Counted from the first letter of the stretch, positions 21,701 to 32,213 are shown. The stretch is DNA of 64,000 nucleotides from Terebella lapidaria (GCA_949152475.1 OX424562.1:20832209-20896208), one strand, 5' to 3'. A program made the numbers and translations. Notes: generated by a model not told the origin, from the sequence alone.

Positions 21701-22255
21701 GCTAGGGACCGAAATGTGAAAATGATCGTTTGCATGAGGGGCAACCAGTTCAGAATTTAAAAAAAATAGCCGAAATGATAAAAAAGGTTAAAAATATACA
21801 GTATTGAGCTGCAACTGTCTTCCATTGTCTTCAGCAAAACTACCGTTTTGACTCTCCAAGGTCACTGAAGGTGTTTGAGGAGTATACTCAATACAGCTCC
21901 CATTATCAAGCGAAAATTGGACGAAGTTTATATGTCCAAGAAAATTATGGCGAAATTTTGTTTTTGTTTTTCTTTTTGCTTTCGGCTGGTTTTTTTTGTT
22001 TGTAGAAAATGGTCGTCAACGTGTAAAATTGAGTGTTTTTTCATCAGAAATAAAACCGACCCTCTTGAATTTTTTTAGGCATCTTGTGCAAACTATTAGA
22101 AAGATAGTTCGATTATAAACTTCGGAGACAAAAATGTATGCTGGGCAACAGACGACGAACGCAGCGTCTGATCTGTCTTTTTAGGTTACCGTATCTTTGA
22201 TCTAACATGCCACAGCATACAAGGAATAGAATGCGTAAGAATATGTCCTGGTGAC
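18751..22255. other. Unassigned non-coding stretch
   Basis: I find no supported gene. Overlapping frames on both strands at 20972-21269 are the longest, but they have no recognisable motif. Homopolymer runs occur near 20408, 20818 and 21530. The C- and A-rich stretch at about 20395-20530 may be a decayed mobile-element fragment, but no ends are visible. Confidence 0.35.
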
Positions 22256-22717
22256 ATGTTTTTAAGTTACCTGACAAAATGGATAATATCTCGCTTATTG
22301 TCGACTTTATATCCTAAGTTTGGTGATTATTTGGATGTCATATATCCTAAGGAACATGAAATTAAGGATACTACATACTCCGCTAATTTTTCCAACTATC
22401 TAGATCTGAGGTTGGAGATTGATAATGATTCTAACCTGTCAACTGGATTATATGACAAACGTGATGATTTCAATTTTTCCATAGTAAATTTCCCTTTTCT
22501 AAGCAGCAACATTCCTATGTCACCGACATATGGTGTGTTTGTTTCTCAACTTATTCGCTATTCCAGAGCTAGTTGCAAATATGAGGACTTTGTCTATCGA
22601 AGTGCCCAGCTAGTCTCTAAACTGCTGCGACAAGGATATGTTTTACCAAGACTTATAGCTGCGTTTAAAGTCATAGAAGCAAGGTACCATTGTATGATTT
22701 TATTCCTGTTCACATAA
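22256..22717 (+). mobile_element. Penelope-like or related reverse-transcriptase fossil (fragment)
   Basis: The 153-residue frame contains a conserved series I recognise from abundant retroelement proteins of marine invertebrates and fish: KFGDYLDVIYPKE, then YLDLRLEID, LYDKRDDFNF, IVNFPF, SNIP and SQLIRYSRA. These lie just after the catalytic region of the reverse transcriptase. The catalytic motif itself is not seen here, and the element is broken and incomplete. I assign it to a Penelope-like or closely related RT class with moderate confidence. A GIY-YIG tail of what may be the same class lies at 49237-49413. Confidence 0.6.
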
Positions 22718-22719
22718 AG

Positions 22720-23479
22720 GCATTGTGGACATTTGGTGATGAAAAATGTGTTCGCGTTAATCATGTTAATTGGTAACTAATAACAGCGACATATAATGGA
22801 GTATGTTGGGCCAGTATTACGATCGCCTTCTCCAGCCGATGAAAGAAATTGCTTCGGCAATTTCCGTAATCGTGACGTCAGTTGAGGCAGAATGTGCTTT
22901 GATGGCTCGCCAAAAACGTAAAATATGTAATTTGTTGGCCAGCACAAAGAAGGGAAAATGCATGCGATTCAACGGAAAACACGCAAAAACAAGCAAATAC
23001 TGGACATCTTCCAGTTCAACAAACCTCCGTTCTGGGTGAATAAATAGCTCTGATTCTAAATATCAAGACAAGAAATGCCGTATTCATGCCATCTCACCCC
23101 TTCACTTGAATTGTCAAACATACATCAGGGGAATGAGTATGTGACATGCAGTTTATCTTGCTGGCTACATGTACTTTCAGGCCTGCCTCAACTGACGTCA
23201 CAAACCACGTGACCCACACTAAAATCAGGATCAAAATCTTCGGCAATTTACGGAAGGAGTGCCTATTGGTTCAATATCTCTAAACCCATTGATTGTAATT
23301 GTAAAATTCGTTCGAATTTGTGGAAAACTATTCATAATAGACTAAATGAAAAGCACTTTCATCGGCATGCTACTAGGTCTTTAAGAAATTCTATGGACGT
23401 CATCATGATCTGGTTGATAAGTACAGCAAATCCATGTCTGCCATGCAACTATATCTATTTTCATGTTAATTTTGGGGAA
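22720..23479. other. Unassigned stretch downstream of the RT fossil
   Basis: Small open frames at 22803-23039 and 23318-23536 have no recognisable motif. The first could be further decayed element sequence, because the RT fossil ends just upstream. TGACGTCA-like words occur near 22876 and 23193. Confidence 0.3.
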
Positions 23480-23705
23480 TTCATGACGGGTGCCACTAGA
23501 GGGGCAGGAAATGCTCACTGTTTCCGGAACACCTGATTTCACCTCCTAATGGCCATTTTGGGGGGTTCATGAGTTTCCGTGTCATTTTTGTTTTCTCTCA
23601 CTTCGTATGCCTGATATGACTTTCTGTCCCTGGACTATGAGATTGGATAACGGACCCTGTTTTGTTTGCTCGGAATACTTAATACTGGGTATTGATTTCA
23701 CGTCT
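23480..23705 (-). repeat. Inverted copy of a module from the right-hand duplication
   Basis: This stretch is the reverse complement of about 51545-51765 and 56075-56305. Shared landmarks are TTCCGGAACACCTGATTTCA, the CTCACTTCGTATGCCTGATA-like block and GGACCCTGTTTTGTTTGCTC. Similarity is high over roughly 220 bases. It may be an old repeat or an exon-bearing fragment dispersed by duplication. Confidence 0.75.
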
Positions 23706-24140
23706 ATCAGATATCAATTGTGGACATATGATATATGCTGAATATTCTGATTGACCTTTGACCTCTATTCAAGGTCAGAGCACAAAATGTCTTATATCTC
23801 ATTTCATATCGACTTTTCAGCTTAGGAATCAGTTGTGTACATATAGAAAGTGATATATGCTGGATATTTTCGTGACTTTGAATTTGACCTCTTACCTCAT
23901 TTTCAAGGTCGAAGCACAAAATGGCTAATATCTCGCTTATTATAGACTTTATAGCTTAGAAATCAATTGTGCACATATAGGAAATGATATACGTTGAATA
24001 TTCTGATGACCTTGAATTTGACCTTTGACCTCATCTTCAAGGTCAGAGCACAAAATGGCTAATATCTCATTTAATATCGACTTTTCAGCTTAGGAATCAA
24101 TTGTGGACATATAGGAAGTGATATATGCTGGACATATTAT
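23705..24140. repeat. 134 bp tandem repeat, about 3.3 copies, with DR1-like motifs
   Basis: AAGGTC followed by the phrase GCACAAAATG recurs at 23771, 23905 and 24039, exactly 134 bases apart. Each unit also carries a TTTCAGCTTAGGAATCA-like and a GATATATGCTGGATAT-like block. The word TGACCTTTGACCT (reverse complement AGGTCAAAGGTCA) occurs intact at 23752-23764 and 24019-24031. That is a perfect direct repeat of the nuclear-receptor half-site with one spacer base. Function is not implied by the match alone. Confidence 0.8.
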
Positions 24141-24200
24141 CGAGATACTAAGTCGATATTATCGAGTTACTAAGTCGATATTATCGAGTTACTAAGTCGA
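24135..24200. repeat. Short TCGAGTTACTAAG tandem repeat
   Basis: Three copies of a ~25 bp unit containing ATTATCGAG and TACTAAGTCGA. Read on the minus strand it resembles the CTCGAG minisatellites at 50530 and 55097, which also contain GACTTAGTATCTCG. Together with the inverted module just upstream, it looks like part of a decayed inverted copy of the right-hand unit. Confidence 0.6.
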
Positions 24201-24349
24201 GAATTTCAAAAATATAATTTTCCTGGGTGGCCCTTCTACGCTCCCGTAGCCTAGGCCTATACGTCGGCAGTTATTTACATGTCGCAAGATAATAAAAGCC
24301 GATAATAAATGCCGTATGTTTAATAACCTAGTTTTGCCCTTGGCCGATT

Positions 24350-24543
24350 TTTCACATTTACCGTCGTGATTTCTTTTCACATTTACCGTTAAGGGTGATT
24401 TCCCTAATTTTCACATTTAGCGTTAGGTTTCACATTTACCGTTGGTGTTTTTTTTTACATTTACCGTTAGGTTTCACATATACCGTCAGTGTTTTTTAAC
24501 ATTTACCGTTAGGTTTCATTTAGCGTTGATTTCACATTTACCG
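24350..24543. repeat. Short tandem repeat, unit like TTTCACATTTACCGTTAGG
   Basis: About nine imperfect copies of a ~19-25 bp unit run through this stretch, varying mainly in the length of a T run and in ACCGTT versus AGCGTT. No coding potential. Confidence 0.75.
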
Positions 24544-24618
24544 GTTCAACAAGCGTCACTCTATTATGTTTATCAGATATCAATAAATCACGATTTACCT
24601 AGTCTTGTGTACCAATGT

Positions 24619-24672
24619 ATTATGTATGTATGTATGTATGTATGTTTGTATGTATGCCTATATGTATGTATG
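24619..24672. repeat. (TATG)n microsatellite
   Basis: About 13 tetranucleotide copies with a few changes. The short frames across it are low-complexity shadows. Confidence 0.85.
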
Positions 24673-24689
24673 TACCTGTGTCTGTAAAT

Positions 24690-24808
24690 TCATGTTCATG
24701 TAATATTGTCTCTGTAAATCCAGGGCCCTGGGGGAGACCAGTGTTTTTTCTTTGCACACTGACCAGGCTACCCTGGCTAAAGAACATAAATAAATAAATA
24801 AATAAATA
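24690..24808 (+). mobile_element. 3' tail of a non-LTR retrotransposon (CR1/L2-like)
   Basis: The stretch CCAGGGCCCTGGGGGAGACC, then CAGGCTACCCTGGCTAAAGA and an (AATA)n tail at 24786-24808, resembles the hairpin and short-repeat 3' ends of CR1/L2-type LINEs. The upstream (TATG)n and TGTCTGTAAATTCATGTTCA sequence may be its 3' untranslated part. No coding part is left. Confidence 0.5.
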
Positions 24809-25575
24809 TGTTATCAGACCAAAGTTGCCGTAACTTCATGCAGCAGAGAATTGTAACCATTGACGAGCTGCCCACCAATCATGATTTTCATATTTTTTAT
24901 ATCGAGCCGACATACTATTAGTGAATACTTGAAGCTAGAAAACAAAAAGGAAAACCGTTGGTGTTTGCAGTTATAATTTGTCACCATATTGATACACATA
25001 TATTATGATGTTTGTGTTTACTTATGTAATGAATCAAGGTCTTGTGTGGGACGACCAGGATATATATTGAAATTGTCGACAGCTATTTCAGCATATCATA
25101 CACTTCATACAAATAGTCAAAATTTGGGTCAGGTAAAAGCCCTGGAAGGAATATTCGTAAAACTAATTTTTGACGGATAATCAGTATTAAGGAAGCCAAA
25201 TCGATTGCTAGGAGAGATCGAGTCGCTTTATGCACTTGAACACCAACAGGAAAACGAGTGTTCACAATATACTACCATATGTAGACAGGTACACATGGTT
25301 TTTGAATAACATAATCCACGTCAAGCCATGAATCAGCGTATTGAAAGTTACTGGGCCCATTACTGTTTGATGATGATGTAGAAAGACAAAGTAGTTCAAA
25401 CACCTGAGCTTCCTATTTGGTCAAAATATCAGATATAATTTTATGTGAATAGTAGCAATGAAAATCTGACTTTGTAGGCCCCTGCGAATGTTGAATATAC
25501 ATTCAGTACATTCTTGCTGCAGAAGTGCTGTGAGTTATATGTTTTCAAATATGTGCAAATTTTTGACAGACACTG

Positions 25576-25579
<4 letters not shown>
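24809..25579. other. Unassigned non-coding stretch with a dispersed repeat fragment
   Basis: No gene is supported. About 25340-25470 resembles 60515-60640 in direct orientation (shared AACACCTGAGCTTCCT and CCCATTACTG), which marks a dispersed repeat. Confidence 0.4.

Positions 25580-25632
<53 letters not shown>
25580..25632. repeat. (TA)n microsatellite
   Basis: An uninterrupted run of TA dinucleotides. The overlapping frame of alternating Tyr and Ile is a shadow. Confidence 0.95.
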
Positions 25633-25633
<1 letters not shown>

Positions 25634-25935
25634 CTATATAAACGACATTAGGTCAAAACCCGGGTATTAAGTCAAAACTATGACATTAAGTCAAAACTTG
25701 TCATATATAATATCCATACACATCTTTTGCAACTACTGTTGATAGATAATTACTTTTAGTCGCATATTTAGACGTCACTGTGCATTTGCAAGTGAACGCA
25801 TTAAAACAATAGAATATACGAAAATATACGGTGAGGTTTTGACTTAATACTTTTGACTTAATACTTTCGACCTAATGTCCAATTACTCTACTATATAAAA
25901 AGGATTAAGTCAAAATTTCGACCTAATGCCCGGTA
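25633..25935. repeat. ATTAAGTCAAAA-rich repeat, copy 1
   Basis: The left part starts AACTATATAAACGACATTAG, and the unit ends with TTTTGACTTAATAC repeats and TTTCGACCTAATG. The left ATTAGGTCAAAA and right TTTTGACTTAAT / CGACCTAAT blocks are inverted with respect to each other, as expected for a small non-autonomous DNA element. A shorter related piece follows at about 25890-25930. The central part matches the second copy at 26078-26312 closely. Confidence 0.65.
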
Positions 25936-26077
25936 GACCATATATTTTTCCTACTGCTGTGAATTTAACTGCTATCGAGTTCACAACATTTAAAATTATC
26001 CAAAAGTCATTGCTATTGTATATAAAAAGCAACAAGTCTCTAAATCTATTTAACAGCAATATATTTAGATATATGTA

Positions 26078-26312
26078 ACTATATAAACGACATTAGGTCA
26101 AAATCGGGGTATTAAGTCAAAACTATGACATTAAGTCAAAATCTGTCATATATATAATCCATACACATCTTTTGCAACGGCTGTTGGTGGATAATTACTT
26201 TTAGTCGCATATTTAGACGTCACTGTGCATATGCAAGTGCACGCATCAAAACAATAAAATATACGAAAACATATGGTGAAGTTTTGACTTAATGGTTTTG
26301 ACCTAATGTGAC
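26078..26312. repeat. ATTAAGTCAAAA-rich repeat, copy 2
   Basis: About 230 bases with high similarity to 25633-25880, in direct orientation. It starts with the same AACTATATAAACGACATTAG and ends TTTTGACCTAATGT. The ends pair as an inverted repeat (ACATTAGGTCAAAA with TTTTGACCTAATGT, 14 of 14 bases). This supports a MITE-like element. I cannot settle the target-site duplication. Confidence 0.7.
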
Positions 26313-26444
26313 CAAACATGGATTCAGTGCAGCATTTGACGATACATGACAAGGCCACTATTGTCTTATTCTTAGAAACTACTACATGATGTTATGTCTT
26401 ATAACCTTTAACATTCATTGACTATCCATGGCTTATTCCTGACA

Positions 26445-26575
26445 TGGTTGGGTTTCTTCCAGAAGCAACCTATTTTTTCCAGGACAATGGAAGACTTTCT
26501 TCTGGAAGAAACCTATTTCTTCCAGGGCAATGCAAGACTTTCTTCCGGAAGAAACTGGAAGAAATTTCGGAGCAT
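26445..26575. repeat. Short repeat rich in TTCTTCNGGAAGAA palindromes
   Basis: Two to three copies of a ~50 bp unit containing TTCTTCTGGAAGAAACC and CCAGG-CAATG. Every copy carries a TTCnnGAA core, the half-turn arrangement of heat-shock elements. Open frames on both strands cover it and look like repeat shadows. Confidence 0.6.
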
Positions 26576-27089
26576 AAACAAACTCCATACTCTGCATATA
26601 AATTTCTTTATTTGTGAAAACATTCATGATTAGCACTGGCTAACGACTGATAGAAGTAGGCAAATTCTGATAGATTATCATCGATGAACGATGACAACTT
26701 TTGCGGCTGGTTCGGTGCCTGCATCAGACTCGCGAGGACGTTTCACCGGTACAGCGTTAGGCCGGATGTCTGCATGGTTGACCGCGGTCGCTGGCGCAGC
26801 CTGAAGATACATGACAAAATTACATTACATGATAGAATGGCATATTCTCTCAATCTCGAGAAAATACAGTAATATGCAGTACATGAGTGCAATATAAGTT
26901 CAACACATAAAATAGAATATTTAACATAGGCCTACATACCTCATGTTTCGGGGCGGACGTACAGCGGGTGTGATGGACTTTCATTCAGCAAGCTTTTATG
27001 CTCTTCTGATGGCCGCAATATTTGCATCTTGCTATGACAATTTCCTGACAATTGTCACAAACATATATGCCCTCTACTACATGTACCCG
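26576..27089. other. Unassigned non-coding stretch
   Basis: No supported gene. A small frame at 26684-26872 has no recognisable motif. Confidence 0.3.
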
Positions 27090-27850
27090 ATATGATACGC
27101 TGTATCCCTGCCCTCTCTAACAAGAACCCGACCTGCCCCCTTATGATCCTGCCCTCCCCTACATGTACCCAACCCTGCCTTCTCTCACGTGTGCCAGACC
27201 TGTCCCTCTGTGCTCCTGCCCTCTCCAACATCTACCCGTCCTGTCTCTCCGTGTTCCTGCCCTCTACAACAAGTATCCGACCTGTCCCTCCATGTTCCTG
27301 CCCTCTACAACATGCATCTGACCTGTCCCTCCGTGTTCCTTCCCTCTACAACATGTATCCGACCTGTCCCTTCATGTTCCTCCCCGCTACAACATGCACT
27401 CGACCTGTCTCTCCGTGTCCATGCCCGCTCCTACATGTACCTGACCTGTCTCTTTGTGTCCATGTCTGCTCTTGCGTGCATCCAACCTGTCTCTTCGTGT
27501 CCACGCCCGAAAGATGCCTGCTACTACGTGCATCTGACCTGTCTCTTTGTGTCCATGCCCGCTCCTACACGTACCGAGCTGCCTCCTTGTGTCAATGTCT
27601 GCTCTTGCGTGCATCCAACCTGTTTCTTCGTGTCCATGCCCACCCCTATATGATCCCAACACATTTCTTCGTGTCCATTTCAACTCTTACATGTATCCAA
27701 TCTGTCTCTTTGTTACGGCCCTATCTAACGTGTACCTGACTCGTTTCTGGGTGTTCACGCCTTCTACGTGCATCCCTTTGTGTATTTCCCTCTTCTATAT
27801 GTATCCCAACCGTTCTCTCATGTTAATGCCCTCTTCTTCATTGTGTAGTG
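27090..27850. repeat. 41 bp minisatellite, pyrimidine-rich
   Basis: CCTCTACAACATGTATCCGA-like units recur at 27261, 27302 and 27343, 41 bases apart, with CCTGTCCCTCCGTGTTCCT in each. The repeat decays towards the right end. Because 41 is not a multiple of three, all three frames stay open in turn and give the long Cys/Pro/Leu-rich frame at 27092-27739. I regard that frame as a repeat shadow. Confidence 0.8.
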
Positions 27851-29582
27851 AGATCCCTGTGTGTGAAATCATGAAGTGAGTTTCCTGTGTGTGGTTGAAT
27901 TCGTGTAGTGACTTTCCTGTATGTAACGCCTATTACTTGACTGCAGTCATTTGACTGCATATACTCACAGTAAAATTATAAGAGCTATGGTAGAAAACTC
28001 CTTAGATTTATTACTATTATTTGTTTCTAATTACGTTGCACCCGATGTTGTGAATCTTCTATACAGCACCGCTGCATTTACATCAGAGATAATTTTAATC
28101 GATAGTCATGATCAGACCTTAAGAATTCAACTGTAATGTTATAACAAGTTCAGTAATAAGGGATAATAGTAAAAGGACTTTATCATAAGATTAATAAAGA
28201 TAAGATCACCATTTCAACAGTTAGTGCCTTTATTATCTCACAAACAGAGATCTGCATACAACATTCATGGTCAGTAATATTTCCCAAGCCTTCATATATA
28301 ACCTTTTTTCAATTTTTGCGATAGAACACTGAAATTTGGTATAAAATTGCCCAGGTAGATTATGCCAAGTTACAATAAATACCATTTAGCATCACAAAAA
28401 AAGAAATATGGTGTGAATATGTTTTAAAAAATCAGAGTATAATTGTGTAATATACAAGTACATACACAATATTCATGTCTGCATTGAATGCATGTCTTTT
28501 AGGATTTCCCTATCTGTTTTCACTTTTAATTTCTGGTCCGAAAACCACGCTGGTCAATCATTTCACATCACTCCGTGAAAATGTCCACCCTCCAATAAGT
28601 TTGTGATTGCTGCTGGATTTCCACTTTATGTTTCAAAATTATCTTTTTAGAAATTGTGTTGGAGTGGTAAATAAATTTGCCACATTTTACAACTGTAATC
28701 ATTTTCAGTACTGACAATGTGGATTCAACAAAGTCAAGCAGGCAAAAACATCCGAACTACAATACATGTATGCTGCACCTCATGGGGCTCATAATATGAT
28801 GTATGCAGTTACGGTGAAGAATTTACAAGTACAGCTGTTTTAACCTTAATACAATAAAAGTTTTAGCCATGATTTTAAGTTGTCTGGTACCCATTTTAAC
28901 GAGAATGTTAAGCACATAATTTGCTGAAATTATACCGATTTTACACAGGAATAATCAAAAACATTTCACACACAAATAGGCCATGTGAGACATACCACAT
29001 TTCAATTCTACAGAAATTTCACTATGCCGAAAATGAAACCTTGCTGAACATACTTTCGAAATTTACTGTCCCTTTGTAGGTATGTTTTCCAGGCATAAAC
29101 GTAACACTGCCAATGCCAGTATCACTTGTTTTTGTTGAAAGAAGCTACTGATGAAGTTAATGATAGTACAATTAGTCTGTACCTTAAAGCACAATGATTG
29201 CATTTTTAGTTCATGTAAACCAAAGATAAACTTATACAATCACTCTGGATTAATACTTTCATTACAAAAGTTTGTGTCAACATAAAAAGACTCAATAGTC
29301 TCGAAAATACTTGGCATGCAAGTGATGAAAATCAACCCTGATGAGCTGGTATAGCTGGGGAACGAATATTAAATTCATACATACAATATACAGTTACTGA
29401 GCATCCGGATAATCCCTAATAATCATGCAATGATCACAGCAATCCTGCAAAATACATGTACACACTGGACACAGAAAAGTGCATTCAATATACAAATTAA
29501 GTCATTAAGAAAACTATGAAATTAGCCATGATACATATACATGACAAGTTCATTTCTTTTTGTTCTTGATGCTGTCCTCCGC
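27851..29582. other. Unassigned AT-rich stretch
   Basis: No supported coding frame, RNA gene or clear repeat. It could be 3' untranslated or intergenic DNA of the minus-strand gene remnant just to the right; that is inference only. Confidence 0.35.
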
Positions 29583-29866
29583 GAAGGCGACACCAGCACT
29601 GGGATGATACTAGTGATAACTGGCTAGGCGAGTCCGGTCTCTTTGGTCCTGGCCTGCCCACACTTGCGGCATGTGCTGCTTTCCGCCATCGACCTGCTAA
29701 GCGGCTAGTCAGAGGTGGCTGCTGCTGCCAGCACACATACCGGTAGGTCTTGTGCTGATTGGCCCTCATACACAACAACTGACACTGGCGATGACCGGTC
29801 CTTTTGGAACATGAACACACAGGAAGGCTGGACTCCTTGGGGTGCAGACATGCTGGGTGGCTGTGG
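29583..29866 (-). pseudogene. Probable 3' exon of an unidentified host gene, decayed
   Basis: On the minus strand a pyrimidine-rich acceptor TTTTCCACCACAG ends at 29867. One frame downstream reads PSMSAPQGVQPSCVFMFQKD and later, after an in-frame TAG, STCRKCGQARTKETG. The latter resembles the CxxC knuckle (CRKCGQ.RTKETG) of uncharacterised metazoan proteins that also carry SANT/Myb-like domains. A second frame stays open over 128 codons (29497-29883) but shows no motif. The in-frame stop and the loss of similarity after TKETG suggest a pseudogene or a wrong exon choice. Product unknown. Confidence 0.35.
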
Positions 29867-29981
29867 CTGTGGTGGAAAACCATAGGTCATTTTTGTTATG
29901 TAAATAAATAATTTCGCATGTATATCATGAATACTTTAGAAAGTAAGCTAGCATGGAAGAACCCTGAACAATGTGATGTAC

Positions 29982-30144
29982 CTCTGGGTGATTTCAGCAC
30001 TGGAGGGAACACTGTTGTGAGCCAGTTTTGCCTTGAAGCGGTCATGTGGCTACTTGCTGACCACCATTCACTCATTCGAGTTCTGTGTGTGACATTTGTG
30101 AAATCCAGCAGCTGGTCATGAAGCTGCGTGATCTCCTCAACTTG
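29982..30144 (-). CDS. Probable internal exon of the same unidentified gene
   Basis: Minus-strand acceptor TTCTAAATTCAG ends at 30145 and the donor G|GTACAT lies at 29976-29981. The exon reads QVEEITQLHDQLLDFTNVTH at its start, polar and helix-like, and stays open over 163 bases. Its phase (0) matches the end of the upstream exon at 30340. The following exon phase does not fit the best frame of the 3' exon, so the model is incomplete. I do not recognise the protein. Confidence 0.35.
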
Positions 30145-30339
30145 CTGAATTTAGAATAGACGGGCCTTCTGGCTGCAAGAGAATCAGCTAGCCTAGAGAC
30201 ATGGTTCCATCTCGCAATGCCATGAGAATCCACAGTACATGTATCCTGAATAGTACAATGATGGAACCAGATAGTTATTGCCTTCATTACAAATATTGCT
30301 GGGTATAATCATGAATGTGTAGAAAACATCTGGACTTAC

Positions 30340-30485
30340 ACTGACTTTCTGGCTGAGCAGAGACTTTTGGGTGATCCTGGCCGGTCTTTGAGGAGGAGCT
30401 ACTTGTTCAGTTGAGTCCACACTAACATCTAAGATGCCTGGGACAGTCATGTTCTCAAAGCCCTCATCAGCATCCGGTTCTCCAT
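30340..30485 (-). CDS. Probable upstream exon of the same unidentified gene
   Basis: On the minus strand a T-rich tract ends in CATGTTAG at 30486, followed by an open stretch with DGEPDADEGFENMTVPGILD and ending LLSQKVS. A near-consensus donor AGT|GTAAGT lies at 30334-30341. The acidic sequence looks like protein rather than repeat, and the exon joins in phase to the next one. No upstream exon is evident before the minisatellite. Family unknown. Confidence 0.4.
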
Positions 30486-30525
30486 CTAACATGAAAAAAA
30501 TGAATACATGTACATGGTTATGCAC

Positions 30526-30650
30526 ATACAGTGGATCCTGTGTTAAAGACCATCTGTCGTGAGAGACCACCCTGGTTTGAGAGACAGCTCTCCTTGATCC
30601 CAAAAAATTGACCTCTTACTATGTAAATGAAACTGCCATGAGAGACCACT
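30526..30650. repeat. GAGAGACCAC-type repeat fragment
   Basis: GTGAGAGACCACCCTGG, GTTTGAGAGACAGCTCT and CATGAGAGACCACTTGTC occur close together after an ACAGTGGATCCTGTGTTAAA start. This style resembles small dispersed elements of invertebrate genomes. No ends or target duplication could be fixed. Confidence 0.4.
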
Positions 30651-32213
30651 TGTCAGGACTTCTGAAGCCTGTTCCTGGTAAGTGAATGACTTCTCAGGCC
30701 TGGTCATGGTCAGTGAGTCACTTCTGAGGCCTGTTCCTGGTCAGCGAATGACTTCTCAGGCCTGATCATGGTCAATGAGTGACTTCTCAGGTCTGTTCAT
30801 GGTCAATGAATGACTTCTCAGGCCTGATCATGGTCAATGAATAACTTCTCAGACCTGATCATGATCAATGAGTGGCTCCTCAGGTCTGTTCACGGTCAAT
30901 GAAAGACTTCTCAGGCCTGATCATGGTCAATGAATGACTTCACAAGTTTGGTCACGGTCAATGAATGACTTCTCAGGCTATATCATGGTCAATGAATGAT
31001 TTCTCTGGTCTGTTCATGGTCAATGAATGACTTCTCAGGTCTGATCATGGTCAATGTATGACTTGTCAGACCTGATCATGGTCAATGTATGACTTGTCAG
31101 GCCTGATCATGGTCAATGAATGACTTCACAAGCCTATTCACGGTCAATGAATGACTTCTCAGGCCTGATCATGGTCAATGAATGACTTCTCAGGTCTGTT
31201 CATGGTCAATGAGTGACTTTTGAGGCCTGATCATGGTCAATGAATGACTTTCCAGGCCTGGTCATGGTCAGTGAGTAACATCTGAGGCATGTTCATGGTC
31301 GATGAATGACTTCTCAGACCTGATCATGGTCAGTGAATGACTTTTCAGGCCAGATCATGGTCAATGAGTGACATGAGAGGCCTGTTCATGGCCAATGAAT
31401 GACTTCTCAGGCCTGATCATGGTCAACGAATGATTTCTCAGGCCTGATCATGGTCAATGAATGACTGTCAGGCCTGATAATGGTCAATGAATGGCTTCTT
31501 AGGTCTGATGATGGTCAATGAATGATTTCTCAGGCCTGATCATGGTCAATGAATGACTTCTCAGGCCTGATCATGGACAATGAATGGCTTCTCAGGCCTG
31601 ATGATGGTCAATGAATGACTTCTCAGGCCTGATAATGGTCAATGAATGACTTCTCAGGCCTGGTCACGGTCAATGAATGATTTGTCAGGCCTGATCATGG
31701 TCAATGAAAGACTTCTCAGGCCTGATCATGGTCAATGGATGACTTCTCAGGCCTGATCATGGTCAATGAATGACTTCACAAGCCTGGTCACGGTCAATGA
31801 ATGATTTCTCAGGCCTGATCATGGTCAGTGAGTGACATCTGAGGCCTGTTCATGGTCAATGAATGATTTTTCAGGCCTGATCATGGGCAATGAATAACTT
31901 ATCAGGCCTGATCACGGTCAATGAATGACTTTCAGGTCTGTTCATCGTCAATGAATGACTTCTCAGGCCTGATCATGGTCAATGAATGACTTCCCAGGCG
32001 AGATCATGGTCAGTGAGTGACTTCTGAGGCCTGTTCATGGTCAATGAATGACTTCTCAGGCCTGATCATGGTCAAAGAATAACTTCTCAGGCCTGATCAT
32101 GGTCAATGAATGACTTCTCATGCCGTATCATGGTCAATGAATGACTTCTCAGGCCTGATCATGGTCAATGGATGACTTCTCAGGCCAGATCATGGTCAAT
32201 GAGTGACATCTGA

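Noticed and set aside
25488-25670. Small frame across the (TA)n run
   Set aside because: Half of it is an alternating Tyr-Ile microsatellite translation.
27092-27739. 215-residue Cys/Pro-rich protein
   Set aside because: It is produced by a 41 bp minisatellite that cycles through all three frames; a second frame is open across the same repeat.
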